Positions 34,666 to 45,734 of a stretch of DNA of 64,000 bases are shown one piece after another. The notes below the pieces were generated by a model that was not told the origin of the DNA, did no database searches, and was given only the letters and a program-made list of their open reading frames with translations. The position numbers were made by a program, and so were the translations under genes. Positions within the stretch are counted from its first letter, which is position 1. Every line of letters begins with the position of its first letter. Origin of the DNA: Sabethes cyaneus (taxonomy: Eukaryota; Arthropoda; Insecta; Diptera; Culicidae). The stretch covers positions 207,625,603 to 207,689,602 of the forward strand of contig NC_071355.1 in the NCBI RefSeq assembly GCF_943734655.1, given 5' to 3'.

Positions 34666-34857
34666 TTTACGACAGAAAGACGGTGAAAGTGCAATGAAAA
34701 GGTAGTAAAAAACAACATTATTGTTGTCTTGTCAGCCAACAGGCAGTCTAAAAAATAACAGTGACAAAAAGACCTGAAATTTAATAAAAAAAGAAAACTT
34801 TTCAAATTAAATTCTACCATTTATACTATTTATCTACTATTTACTACTTATACAGCA

Positions 34858-34911
34858 AGCGGTGTTACACTAGGCGGTGTTACACTAAGCGGTGTTACAC
34901 TAAGCGGTGTT
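34858..34911 (+). repeat. 15-bp tandem repeat, about 3.6 units
   Basis: Unit AGCGGTGTTACACTA at 34858-34872, 34873-34887 and 34888-34902, plus a partial fourth. The only unit change in the three full copies is A to G at the first base of copy 2. Confidence 0.95.
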
Positions 34912-35600
34912 AAAAAATGCCAAAAACAGAGGTTGAAAAACGAATTTTTATACGACAAAAAGATAAAGAATACGATGTAAAGCCACATGAGAAAGTGATT
35001 ATAGAAGACGGAGAAAAGACATCGAAAAGACATCAATAATATGATGAAAAGACAGTAAAAAAATGATGAAAAGAGAGAAAATAGACGACAGAAAGACAAC
35101 CACGAGGCGAAAAAAAGACAGCGAAAACATGACAGCAAGACGAAGAAAAAGTGATGACAAATAGACGAAATAGACAATGGAAAAAAACGAAAGACTACAA
35201 AAACACGATGAAAAGACAATGGAAACGACGAAACGACTATTAAGAGATGCAGAAAAGGCGAAGAAGCGACGATAAAAAACGGCGATACAGCAACAAGACT
35301 TGTTAAAAAAGCTTCAAATGATGATAAACAGACGCTATCAAGAACATATAAAACCGCCCCAAAAGACTAGAATAAATGACAATAAATCGCTGAAAACAGT
35401 CAAAACGACGATGCCGGAAAAGCAGGTGTTAAACGAACGAAAAACGACACACGGACGGTAAAAAGACAACAATGAAAGCGACAAAAAGATGACAGCAAAA
35501 CGCGTACAGATTACAAAAAAAAAGAAGAATGAAAGGCAAAACACGAAAAACCAATTGACGTAAAACGACAGATGATTGACGGAAAAATGAAAACGATAGA

Positions 35601-37280
35601 CGAATGGTTAAAGATCAAGAATGAAAGTTGGGAGTAAGCGTCCTTGGATAATTTAGGTCAAATCTCGAATAAATCATGAACTGATTTAATTTTTTGAATC
35701 AATTTCCTTTAAATACAATTAAGAACAATACCTATAAAACCAATGCGATAAAGAGTATCACGTGCTTAAGCAGAATGAAGCGGGGTTCATCCGTGATGAA
35801 AGATGCTCTAGTATATTAGAAGACAGTACACATCGAAATTAATTTAGACTTTTCTGCAAAAATATCAAATATTTATTAGCAACAACCCTGCGAATGAAAT
35901 ACAAATATTGGATAAACTTTCATTTAAACTAAAATTTGAATGAATGGTGCTTCTTTTCTAATTTTTTTTTAATTTTAAGCGGTAGCGTAAACAATATTAA
36001 GGAATTACGTGGAAACTATATCTATTCGAAACAAGATTTTTATACCAGTTGATAGAATATCGGCGTGAATTTTGGTCTTAATGAAACGCTACTGAATTTG
36101 AGTTATAGTCGCGACTCACGAGAAATGATGAAGTTGCTGCGGCTAAATTGGGCCCATTTTCTATAGAGATGTCTGTGTTTTCTAAATCCGACCGGCCGAA
36201 ATAGCCTGCACAGGGATTAGATGCTTTTCAAAAACAGATCAAAAGAGAGACCGATGGATAACGTGTCGGTATTGCCTAGATACCGGCTCATTGAAGATAA
36301 CTAGTTTTGCAGTGACAACAGCTTGCTGCTGGCGCTAGTGTTTCATTGAATCGTACATATATAATAGCACCAGAAGCAAGTGGTTGTCACTCAAATATTA
36401 GCTATGTCAACACGATAGAAGAGTTTCAGATGCAACTGCATCACATCTTGGTAGTAGTGTAAATAAAGCATCATATGCTGAAATTAAAAGCAAAATTTTC
36501 CGTGTTCTTCCGTGATGAAAAGAAGTAGAATTGTTCTGTGACATCATATTCCCCGCTGTTTAGTTGCTAGAATAAGTAAACGTGATCATAATTATGTGTT
36601 TTCCAAACCATCATCAAGAGCGGATACGCGTAAGCGATTGCTGCCGGGGTTTTCAGCCTGATTACGTGACAGTGGAAAAACAGTGGTTTTGATGTTTATT
36701 GAATAAAATTTAGCAAATTACTTACATTTTTATGAAAATAGCTATAACACATTAAAGCTTATGAGTGCTACATTCGTTTCAGTATTGTTATAAAGTGGCA
36801 AAATTTTTATTTGGGAAAGCGCAGCAAAAAAAGGTAATGTATGCCGAATTTAGTAGCGTGCTGGAAATACCCTCCCGTACCCTAAATCCTTTTCATCGGT
36901 GATAAGAACACAGGTGGTAAAACTTCGCATTTTTCTTCAGCAAAGTCTGGCAATGCTGCCCCGAATACGCTTTTGAGCGACTGCAAAAAGATATGTATAC
37001 GATCAACAAAATTAGTGCAAAAAAAATTAATTTTTAAGGAATTTCCAAAGAAAATGCTCTATAATTTTGAACACGATGGAAATAGAAGTTCCATTTTTTC
37101 AACAAATTCTTTTGTTTTCACATTTTCTACAACTTCGCTGAAGAAATCAAGTCTCTACCTCCTAACACGAAAAAGTTATTTATTTGATTATTATCACTGT
37201 AAGCCCCGGCTAAACTTTAATACTTTTAGATTATGGGAAACAAAAAAGCAAAACCTCGGGTACAAACGCCTTTAGGATTT
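35601..37280. other. Intergenic, no gene recognised
   Basis: AT-rich. A 100-codon plus frame at 36973-37275 is Lys/Phe/Asn-rich with no recognisable motif and is treated as chance. Nothing else supported. Confidence 0.4.
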
Positions 37281-37409
37281 CTTTATCGATAGAATTTGCA
37301 GGTGGGGCTAGTGTTAAGATCGTTGCACCCTAGCACATGCGCCCAGCCGAGATTCGAACAAATGACGACTGGGTTGCTAGAGCAGTATCATACATTGAAG
37401 TTAACTGGG
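37281..37409 (-). mobile_element. tRNA-derived SINE, CTCCCAG family
   Basis: Minus strand: CCCAGTTAACTTCAATGTAT, then a box-B-like GTTCGAATCTCGGCTGGG, followed by the CACTAGC and TCTATCGATAAAG tail shared with the 61.5-61.9 kb copies. Internally shortened. It ends about 60 bases before the 676-bp MITE. Confidence 0.65.
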
Positions 37410-37474
37410 TAGTCGATTATGGACACTTTATTGCAAAAATTTCTTATCGTTTTGGACCACAGTGCAGTGTCATA

Positions 37475-38150
37475 GGGTTTATTTCTAATTCCCGTCGTAG
37501 TAAGTAAAGCCATTCCAATTTTCATCACTTGTTGGATGGATTGAATGAATATTCCAAAAGTTCTTGTGATGCGGATTTGATTAAAACACACTTACCTTCC
37601 GCTCCGTGAACTTTAAAATCACTGAAAAGCGATTATTAAAGCATATTATTGAAATTACGCAACTGACTTTATTTCTTAAATTCGTCGTACCGTCTTAAAA
37701 TCCATCCATCAAAATGTTTCATCATCCGAACTAAAAACTACAACAACGTTTACGAAGCTAACACGCATGTGTTTGTGTAGGACGGCATGACAAATGTTAT
37801 ACTGCAAAATTTCTGCAGGTCAGGAAAGTTTACCTTGCTGTGTAGAATAACGACAATGCCTTGCGTGAGTTTTTTCATTTATGAATGACGGAAATTATAT
37901 TAAAAGGTCGACATTCTCTTTTTCCTCGCACGAAAAAACGTAGGAAATTTGGCTGGTAGGACTTCTTTAATGATAAAAAGCATTTAAATGGGTCTCAGCT
38001 CACTTTGATTGATCGCGTATAATAGACAACAAACTAAAATATTAGGGAATAACTAGTTTTGCATTGTGTGTCATAAAAATGCTGATATTTTTAATAATTT
38101 GTGTTGGATAGGACGGGAATAGGCAATTAGGACGAAGCAGAAACATACCC
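37475..38150. mobile_element. 676-bp MITE, copy 2 of the 9814 family
   Basis: Collinear with 9814-10472 and in the same orientation. Starts GGGTTTATTTCTAATTCCCG and ends ACATACCC. Left flank TA, right flank TG (probably mutated TA). It carries a short extra segment near GGAAAGTTTACC relative to copy 1. Confidence 0.7.
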
Positions 38151-38184
38151 TGTTTCGCAGCTAACTGGGAGGAACAGGAAGTAA

Positions 38185-38270
38185 AGTGAAGGAGCGTTTG
38201 GTGAGAAAAATATTAAACTGGATGAAACTAGGAAATTTCAATACGAGGCCAAATATATATTGGGACAAAC
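38185..38270 (+). mobile_element. Left half of a TAA-type MITE
   Basis: AGTGAAGGAGCGTTTGGTGA, ATTAAACTGGATGAAACT and GAGGCCAAATATATATTG follow the left half of 7306-7559. TAA precedes it (38182-38184). No matching right end was found. Confidence 0.6.
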
Positions 38271-41200
38271 ATTCGTTTTGTTTAAAGGAATTTTCGAAAA
38301 CATGACGAAGTACAAGTGATTCTTTTTATTTAATGTCAGGTTTCGGATTCTACTAAGACGCTCCAAAGTATCAAGTGATTGGGTGACAAAAGCAAAGAAC
38401 TGACAAGCAGAGGAGGAACGTCTAAATGAGGAAAATAAGTTTTGTTTATTACTTTAGGAAATTTGCCATTATGATAACAGTTGACAGGTAACTGGGAAAC
38501 AAAGGGGTCCCAAGTAAGATTGGGCATTCAGCTAGTATTGATTATAAGACTATAGAACCTTTTTAAATGCAACTAAAAGCATGGACTTGAGCGCATTTAG
38601 CTCCAACTTTTAAAACGGGAAGGAACCGGTTGAAATACGTGATTAGACTTTTTTACATCTCTCTGTAATAGTCAATTTAGTCTTTCAGTAATAACCAGTA
38701 TTGATTATAATTAAAATTAATTACAAATAATATTGGATTTGTACCACATGTATAAAAGAAATGGCGAAAATATTTGAAGCAAAACTAAACGAAAATAAAA
38801 TAATCAGTCGTCAAAATCTTGACACAAATAATAGTTAACCCTGATTCTTGTGAGAGCTGAAGATTGTACCCAAGGTGAGTTAAAATAGGTGATCTAGTTT
38901 TCACAGTTTGTAGAGCAGAAGTGCGCGGAACGATTGGTTAGCAACCATCGACGTTGTTTATACATTCAATAGTTTCCGCTTTGAAAATTTCGGTGATCGT
39001 CATGGGTAACCCAGCGGGGGTGAAAAACAAACTTGAACATCAGAAAACCTTTCTAGACTAACCTTGATTGTACCTACTCTTTTTTTGAACAAACAAGCTA
39101 GTCTCCATATGACCGATGGCACTCACTTATTGTTTATTTACGAAGAATAGCTTGTCTCTAGAATGGGTGATATATTCGACCGGCTGCTGTGAAGTGCACA
39201 ATACGGCATGAACATTCTGATGAGTGCATTCTTACTGCATGCAACGTAGCAAGGTATTCGCATAATGGAAACTGCGAGTATACAAACCTTTTGTTGGGAG
39301 GAACGCCCGGAGGGAGATTGGGACAAATAAACTGACTGTTTTGATTTTGTTCCATCTTGGTATATTTATTTTCAATTGTTATCATGATCATAGTATAATT
39401 TATATTCTATGTACAAAGCATTTTCATTCTATAGATTATGTATAAATATATAGAGAGGATATGTACATTTGTGTGTGTTTTTTATCTTTAAATGTATATA
39501 GAAGAAGCCTCAAATTCCACATTTCTACTTCATTCCTTTTTGTAGGCTGATTAAATATGGGAATACGCGGTAATCTTTTCGATAACTGCTGCTTTAGTTC
39601 TCACATGGTTGATTTTACGTTACTACTTGCAGTATCCATCTGCTGTTAAAAGAGTCGCTGAAGAAGCACAGCACAATGCTGCGTCAATGTACAAATCAAA
39701 CAATGCTGATTGTTTAGTTTTGTTTTCCTATATTCACTACAAGTTTCACACAGTGGAAAATGGGTTCCAATTTGCTCTGCCACACTCGCGCGCAAACTTC
39801 TATTCCTTTAAAACTGTAATCCGATTGATTTGTGCATCCGACAATATTTTTTTTCTCGCCATATTGAAATTGAAATCCAGATTCCAATTCCGATGTGTCT
39901 CGAATGAATAACTGCTCAACAAAAAACTATAAAAGTTGGTTAGCTTCTGTCTGTTTAAAAATACCATCAATTTTCTATCATTCCAATACTTTGTACAGAG
40001 TTTAACACTTATTGTTTTCCTTTTCTCTCTCAAGCACTGCGATTGTTAATGGAGCAAGGTTTGATTTTCTTTTAAATTAGTCATTGGGCGAGGAACCGAA
40101 ACTATTCGTAGGTTTGTTTAAGTTTAGAAAAGTTGGCACTCTGTTCTGGGGGGTCTCTCACTCACCCTAAATCAAAACGAACCAAAGGTGAACGTTGAAA
40201 ACTTCTTTAATTTTTTGGTTTTGTCTGCTGGTAACACTCAAGTGTGTGCAAAAACTTTGCTAGCTAGAGGGAACACACTGATACCTATTGCCACAAACAG
40301 CGACACTCCGGTGGTGGAGTTTTACGGGTTTGGTTTTTTTTACACTTCTAATCCTTTGTTTAGCTTGGTTTGGATAAGCACTTAAATAATTGCAGTTTCA
40401 TTTGCGTTTAATAAAAATTACACAGTTTTAAAAAGTTAGTTATTGTCAAATTTGGTTTTTCTTGTGTTACATATCTTCTGTGTCGTATCAATTGTTTTTT
40501 TTTTTATTTCATCAACGGAGATTGTTTCCTTTAATCGCCTGTTTTACTGTTGCTTACACTTTGCTTGCTTGTTTGAAAGAAGGCGAATTGTTTCAAAACG
40601 AATCACAAAAGCTATATTCTTATGCAAGATTCACAGTGGTTTTTCATCGATCGATACCGCACTTTAGAAGTAGAAAAGTTTAAACTGTGATTAGTGCGAA
40701 CGTCATCGTTTACCATGCGTGCCCAGCTTCCTGTACGGGAGACAACTGATGGAGACGCATGGCTGTGCACACACTCTGGAGAAGCAAAATAAGCAGTGCT
40801 TTGTTTTCATTTTATCTGTTGCTCAATCATTGATGATAAGGGTTCATTTCGATCGATTCAACAACATTCGTATTCGGCTGCTACACCAGCTGGAGTCAAT
40901 CAGCTTTCGGAAGTGTGATTCGATCGAAATGAAAAGCTATAGCGTAGCAACTGGTTGGTGCTGGTCGCACGTTCGACTTTCGGTGTTCCTTTTTCCGTGC
41001 AACATGAATGAGTTTGTGGTTTACTCATAAGAAAGTTTCCTATGTCACGAAAAAAGCGAACTTAACAGGTGGAAGGGAAGAAGTGACGTAGGAACGGAGT
41101 TCTTATGCGTTGAGCATAATGATTATGCACGGCCAGGTTCGGTTCGATTGGCTACCGTCCGTCAGTGGAGTGCTTATTTGATTGTGAATGTTTGTTTTGT

Positions 41201-43110
41201 TCATTCCGGACTGACCACTTTTCTTTGCACGGAGTTTTGGTATTTGAAAAATATTTGGATTTAGGGTCGATTGCGGTTTGGGTGATAATGAAATGGTAAA
41301 TAGTTGCTTGCACTCTTGGACTTTCGTTGAAAAATGATTGAGAATAAATAGATTATTTTGTATACCTATCTAGTAAAATATGTGACCATTGTTTAGTTTT
41401 CTTTTGTGTTTTGGTTATGTTATTGTATTCAGTTTAACTCTGTCCTTGATTGGTATGCAATATGAATTTCCTATTCTAAAAGTGGCTTATTTCAGCAGAT
41501 ATTAGGTACGTGAATTTGCCTCAAGAACGCTTACCTACAAACATTCTGTTAATATTACGAAGAAGCTGTAAAGCTTGTTCTAAAGAAAAATGCGTAATAA
41601 TGTGCCTTGAATTCACAGAAAAATAAATTAGTGATTGCGTATACCTAAGTCAAAGGCAACCGAATATTTTTCAACAAACTTTTTGGCAGTCAAATCTCGG
41701 GAATACGATTTAAAATGGAGGAAAAAATGAAATAATCGAACGACTACGACGTGACATGAAAAAATGACTTAAACTACGAGAAACGGTCTTCAATTGACGC
41801 TATCAAATTGATACTTATGCATAAGAATTTAAATTTTTCATGCATTATTTCTGCTGACTGTCGCAATCACATGTTAAGTGTGGAAATAGAAAAAAATTGG
41901 TGCCATTTTTTTGGAACTTCAACGAGGGATACGCACAGTTTTCAAATCGGTTCCACTGTCATTTTTTCAGACACATATTATATGTAGATTATTTTAACAT
42001 TTTTTTTTGTTTCATATAAAACAATGATAAGTCCTACTTTAGCTACCTGCAGTCCTTGCTCTCGTTTGTCGTATAGTAGTATTTGCTCAAAATTATCAAC
42101 CTGTTTGCATAGAAAACATTAAAAATATTTGCGAACGTTCTCCGCGGGGATTTTTGCCCGTCGAATTTACCCCAAAATGGTAGTACAGAAGCTCTGTTTA
42201 GCTGTGCATGGGTAATAGAAAAGAGATTTTTTATTATTTTTCTTTCTACTCCCCCGCACATCCAACCTAGCCTCTCCGAGGCATCCGGTAAACGTAGGCG
42301 ACTTGCCGTTTAATTTTCATTAGATTCGCAAACAAACAAAACCGGTGCTCGTATTAATCAGTGCGCGCGTGGGGAAAACATAACAAATGTTCACCTGGAT
42401 GGGCATTAAATGGCGCTGTGGGCGGCGCAATAGGGAATTTGAGCTTTCGATAATAGCTACATAAAAGAAAACGGCAAAGTCGTAGATGTACAGTTTAAGC
42501 TAGAAAACAAAAAATATTTTCAGTGTTGTTTTATCAGTTTGCGATTATTGTTCTATGTACAAGAGTGAGTCACCCATCGGTTTGCAGCTGATGGGCACCG
42601 ACTAGGCGACACTATGAATAGTTTTTCTTCTCCTTTCGATAATGTTTCAACTTGCATCACATCGTTTAACCTACAGGGTAATGTAATAAGTTGCTGCTGG
42701 TTTCTGCATGTGATTAATTTCGTGTGATCGGAACTGCAAAAGTGTGCCGTTTATTGTATGTTTCTAATAACGTTAACCGCTGCATCGGTCGGTTTTCAGT
42801 TTCCCCTGTTTCAGACTAGAAACCATTTGAAAACCAGCTCGAAAGCGGTTGACAGTTGAATCATGTGTGTTTGTGTTTTTTTTTTATTCTCTCCACCAAT
42901 AATTTTGGGCGCTAGCTGCCATCGGAAGGGTCTTGTGGTCTCTTTCCGCTGTCTGATTTTTTTCTCCTTAAACACGATTAATATATTAATAATACTCTGC
43001 TTGCTTGTGTGTGTCTTGATTATATTGATCGGTTTAAAAATTTAGCCCGAGAATGGAATTATTTTGTGTTCGTGTGTGGCCGCCTTTTGCGAGGCAGGCC
43101 ACAGTTTCGA
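38271..43110. other. Long non-coding stretch downstream of the secreted-protein gene
   Basis: No gene, RNA or element could be supported. T-rich on the plus strand. Chance frames only. Part of the right end may belong to the 3' UTR of the minus-strand gene ending at 44054. Confidence 0.4.
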
Positions 43111-43114
43111 AGCT

Positions 43115-43120
43115 TTTATT
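43115..43120 (-). terminator. Candidate poly(A) signal for the secreted-protein gene
   Basis: AATAAA on the minus strand, about 930 bases beyond the stop codon at 44054. Other AATAAA-like words occur further left, so this is only a candidate. Confidence 0.25.
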
Positions 43121-43305
43121 TTGGATGAAAGGTGCTGGAATTGCATATTTAATAACACCGACGGAAAATATTAACTGCCCTTACGTTCGATTAACATATA
43201 CTATAGACTTCAAAATCAATCGAAGTTCTTAATATATCTGCTATGTATTTGCAAATTGACGTTATCACTTCGATCCGAATGGACCATAGCAGCTGGATGA
43301 CGCGA

Positions 43306-43376
43306 CGACGGTCGCGGTTCGTTCGGCCATTTCTAAAAACAGTCCAACTCGTGCGGCCGAACGAAACCGAGCGTCG
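43306..43376. other. GC-rich imperfect hairpin
   Basis: Left arm 43306-43328 ends TTCGTTCGGCC. Right arm 43355-43376 begins GGCCGAACGAA. About 19 of 22 positions pair around a 26-base loop. The surroundings are AT-rich. The size is compatible with a small structured RNA or a 3' UTR stem, but also with a decayed palindromic element. Confidence 0.5.
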
Positions 43377-44053
43377 CCAGTGCGGTAATAATTGTAAAAC
43401 TGGAAACACTAATCATAAGGCCAAATATAAAAAAATAAATTATGTGATCTTTGAAGAAAGCCTATTCGGTATGAGCATCGACACTTATGTACAGTTAATC
43501 AGTTAATCAGATTCAAGTATGAAGAGAATATTTCTTTGTTCTATTTTTTGTAACGGAAAAAGTTGACTCAAAAGGCTAAAAATTCTCAAAGATCTCATAT
43601 TTTCAGTTCTCCTTTTATCCATAAATATTTATATAATTTCTGTTATACTCATTGTTAATAATTATTTACATAAGTTCAGTCTCAATCAGTGTTTTCTTTT
43701 GTGTCTCTGTGTGTTGTTTCGTTTTAAAATATTACTTGTAATGATTTTACACATTTGTTTCATCCGATAGGGAAGCCTCACGCTCGTCGTTTGAACCAGC
43801 AAACACAATGGCAGGTTGGCGGGGGATGCATTTTTCCCCTCTACATAACGTTCAAACACGATGGGGCTTTAGCCCTTTTGCAAAAAAAAAAAACAAATCC
43901 GCTGTAGCAGTGGAATGAAGCTTTGGCTTAATTTGGTTTGCTCTTAAGGACGCTATCGAAAAGTAAGTCAATTTTTAGCCGATTATGAAGGTTTCATGCT
44001 AAAGGAAGGTTGATTTTGCCGCTAAAATGGCGATAGTGTGAGGGGGAAAATAT

Positions 44054-44176
44054 TTACGCCGTTCGTTTGAGGCCATCCAGTTGCTGCACCAGGGACTCTT
44101 CGTTGGTTACGAACCGTTTCTGAACTCGTGAATCCTGGTGCTTCTGGTTGTCTAGCTGCAAAGCCAATTCAGCACC
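44054..44176 (-). CDS. Last coding exon of the secreted Tyr-rich protein
   Basis: An acceptor reading CTCATCTCTCTCCCCAG ends at 44177, followed by 41 in-phase codons ending in TAA at 44054-44056. It encodes 40 residues (486-525), including GAELALQLDNQKHQDSR, VQKRFVTNEESL and QQLDGLKRTA. Phase 0 matches the GTGAGT donor at the end of the 50771-52225 exon. Joining them extends the C-terminal amphipathic segment YDTIKKIIDMQQNLE smoothly. Codon use has the same G/C-ending bias as the first coding exon. A KR pair falls at 505-506 and another at 522-523. The exon is too short to stand out as an open frame. Confidence 0.8.
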   Translation of the reverse strand, partial: GAELALQLDNQKHQDSRVQKRFVTNEESLVQQLDGLKRTA

Positions 44177-45400
44177 CTGGGGAGAGAGATGAGAACAAAA
44201 AAATATGCTAAAAATGCTGTGCTAAATGGAGTAAAATAAAATCAGAATCGTAAAACATTAAACAAGCTGATATGCGTGTACAGATAGCGGATGAAATATT
44301 TGATTCATAGATTCATCAAAGTCTTAATTGCTAAACAGCAGCCAATCACTTTTTATATGATATTCACAAGAATTTTCAATAAAAATTAACAATTTCTGCT
44401 TGATTATGCTTGATCTATGGCAGTGCTGGTCTATCGCACTCAAATATATTTAATTGTGCTTCTCAATACTCAAATGTATAGTGTTCGACTTCAAATTATT
44501 GTTCATCACGTCTGTGAAGCGTGATGAAAAATTAAATTTGAAAATTGTTGGTTCAAAACTGTTTGCGTTGATCGACAATTTAATGTATATTTTATACAGC
44601 TAAAATGCTAAAATTCTCAACATATGATAAAACACCAATGATTACCAATGTCTTGAAACGGTCTCAGGCAAAGCGCAAGACTAGACATGACATGTTCCCG
44701 TGAGTACCGAGCAGTTCCATGTAATTCTCAGCAATCTGCGATGGCCATATACTCATACCACCATACAGTTAAGTTACAATTTTAACCAACATTCATCAGC
44801 AATGGAGTGCAAAACTGTCCCAAAGTTCTATATAATTTTCAAAACAATTTTAATACCATGATTTCAACGACATATGCTTTCCGACTTATCTTAGTAGACT
44901 GTAGCCTGCCGTAATACGGCCACCTACTCAGTCCGTTATTCGCTTTCCCAAATCTTCGAGGCAAGTGACTTAAGCGCCACCTCGTGAGAGGTTCACTTGC
45001 CACGTTCAGGCTTGCTCGGCCAGAGGCTCCGCCTCAGTGCGGGTCAGTTCGGTTGCTACAAGACTTTCACATATTTGAAAAGTTTTGTGAAAAATTCTTT
45101 TCAGATAATATTTTGTCTGAATTACTAAAAACATTTGCTTTCGTTTTTATAAAAAATATATTTTTTCTACGTGTTCGTGCCTGCGATATGAGATATGGTG
45201 GTGTCGCTACTTGACTTGACGCTAAGCGATGACGGCATCTGACAGCTGTTTCTACCGCACTTACCGAGGAGATAACCATCTTTCATCTGTGCGACAGAAA
45301 CAAAGGTAGCCACACACCATTATCGTTAAGAAAGTATGTGGAGAATGGTAAATTGAAAGAGCGCAACAAAACTGAATGTTAATCTATCCAATAAATGAAT

Positions 45401-45470
45401 GGCGCGGTGGTGTAATGGTATCACACTCGACCAGCGATCGAGAGTTGTGGCGTTTAAGTCCCACTTGCCC
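45401..45470 (+). pseudogene. tRNA-like sequence, probably a pseudo-tRNA or SINE head
   Basis: GGTGGTGTAATGGTATCAC resembles a D-arm with box A. CTCGA-CCAGCGA-TCGAG is a perfect 5-bp anticodon stem with a 7-base loop. GTGG...CCAC gives a short T stem. Against a functional tRNA: position 33 is C not U, the T loop (GCGTTTAAGTC) departs from GTTCGA, and the acceptor arms pair poorly. The nominal anticodon would be AGC. It lies in the intron, antisense to the host gene. Confidence 0.5.
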
Positions 45471-45572
45471 TAATTCAACATTTTTGGTCTATATACCGAC
45501 AAAATAATAATTTTTCGTATCATACATTTACTCTCCTTTCAAAAAAGAAAAGTTTACGTGATGACCTCCATG

Positions 45573-45678
45573 CCAAGTAACAACGTAAGTTTTATTGAAC
45601 TCTTATTGTGGTTTTTATGACTAATTTTGGTCATAAAAGCCTTCAAAAAGTGTAATAAAACCCAAATTGTTGCTTAGG
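45573..45678. mobile_element. ~106-bp palindromic MITE, copy 1
   Basis: CCAAGTAACAACGTAAGTTT at the left and AAACCCAAATTGTTGCTTAGG at the right are near-complements. TGACTAATTTTGGTCATAA lies in the middle. A second copy is at 56091-56185. Confidence 0.75.
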
Positions 45679-45734
45679 TAAAGTCATGTAAAAAAAGAAA
45701 AAATGCTTTACCTAACAAAAAAAACTATCACATA

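Larger units (their letters stand above)
33505..35600. repeat. Decayed purine-rich tandem array (GACGAAAA-type units)
   Basis: Words such as CGACGAAAAGA, GACAACGAAA, GATGAAAAGACA and GACAGCGAAAAC recur continuously on the plus strand, giving a nearly pyrimidine-free character apart from the C of GAC. The unit is short (about 8-20 bases) and too degenerate to fix. It is interrupted by the MITE at 33767-34665 and by the 15-bp tandem at 34858-34911. The opposite strand gives Phe/Leu/Ser-rich chance frames. A related array of opposite polarity is at 54640-55010. Confidence 0.75.

Noticed and set aside
33402..35544. Several Phe/Leu/Ser-rich minus frames as membrane proteins
   Set aside because: They are translations of the purine-rich tandem array, whose complement is T/C-rich and so mimics transmembrane segments.
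45401..45470. Functional tRNA-Ala(AGC)
   Set aside because: C at position 33, poor acceptor pairing and an aberrant T loop argue against function.
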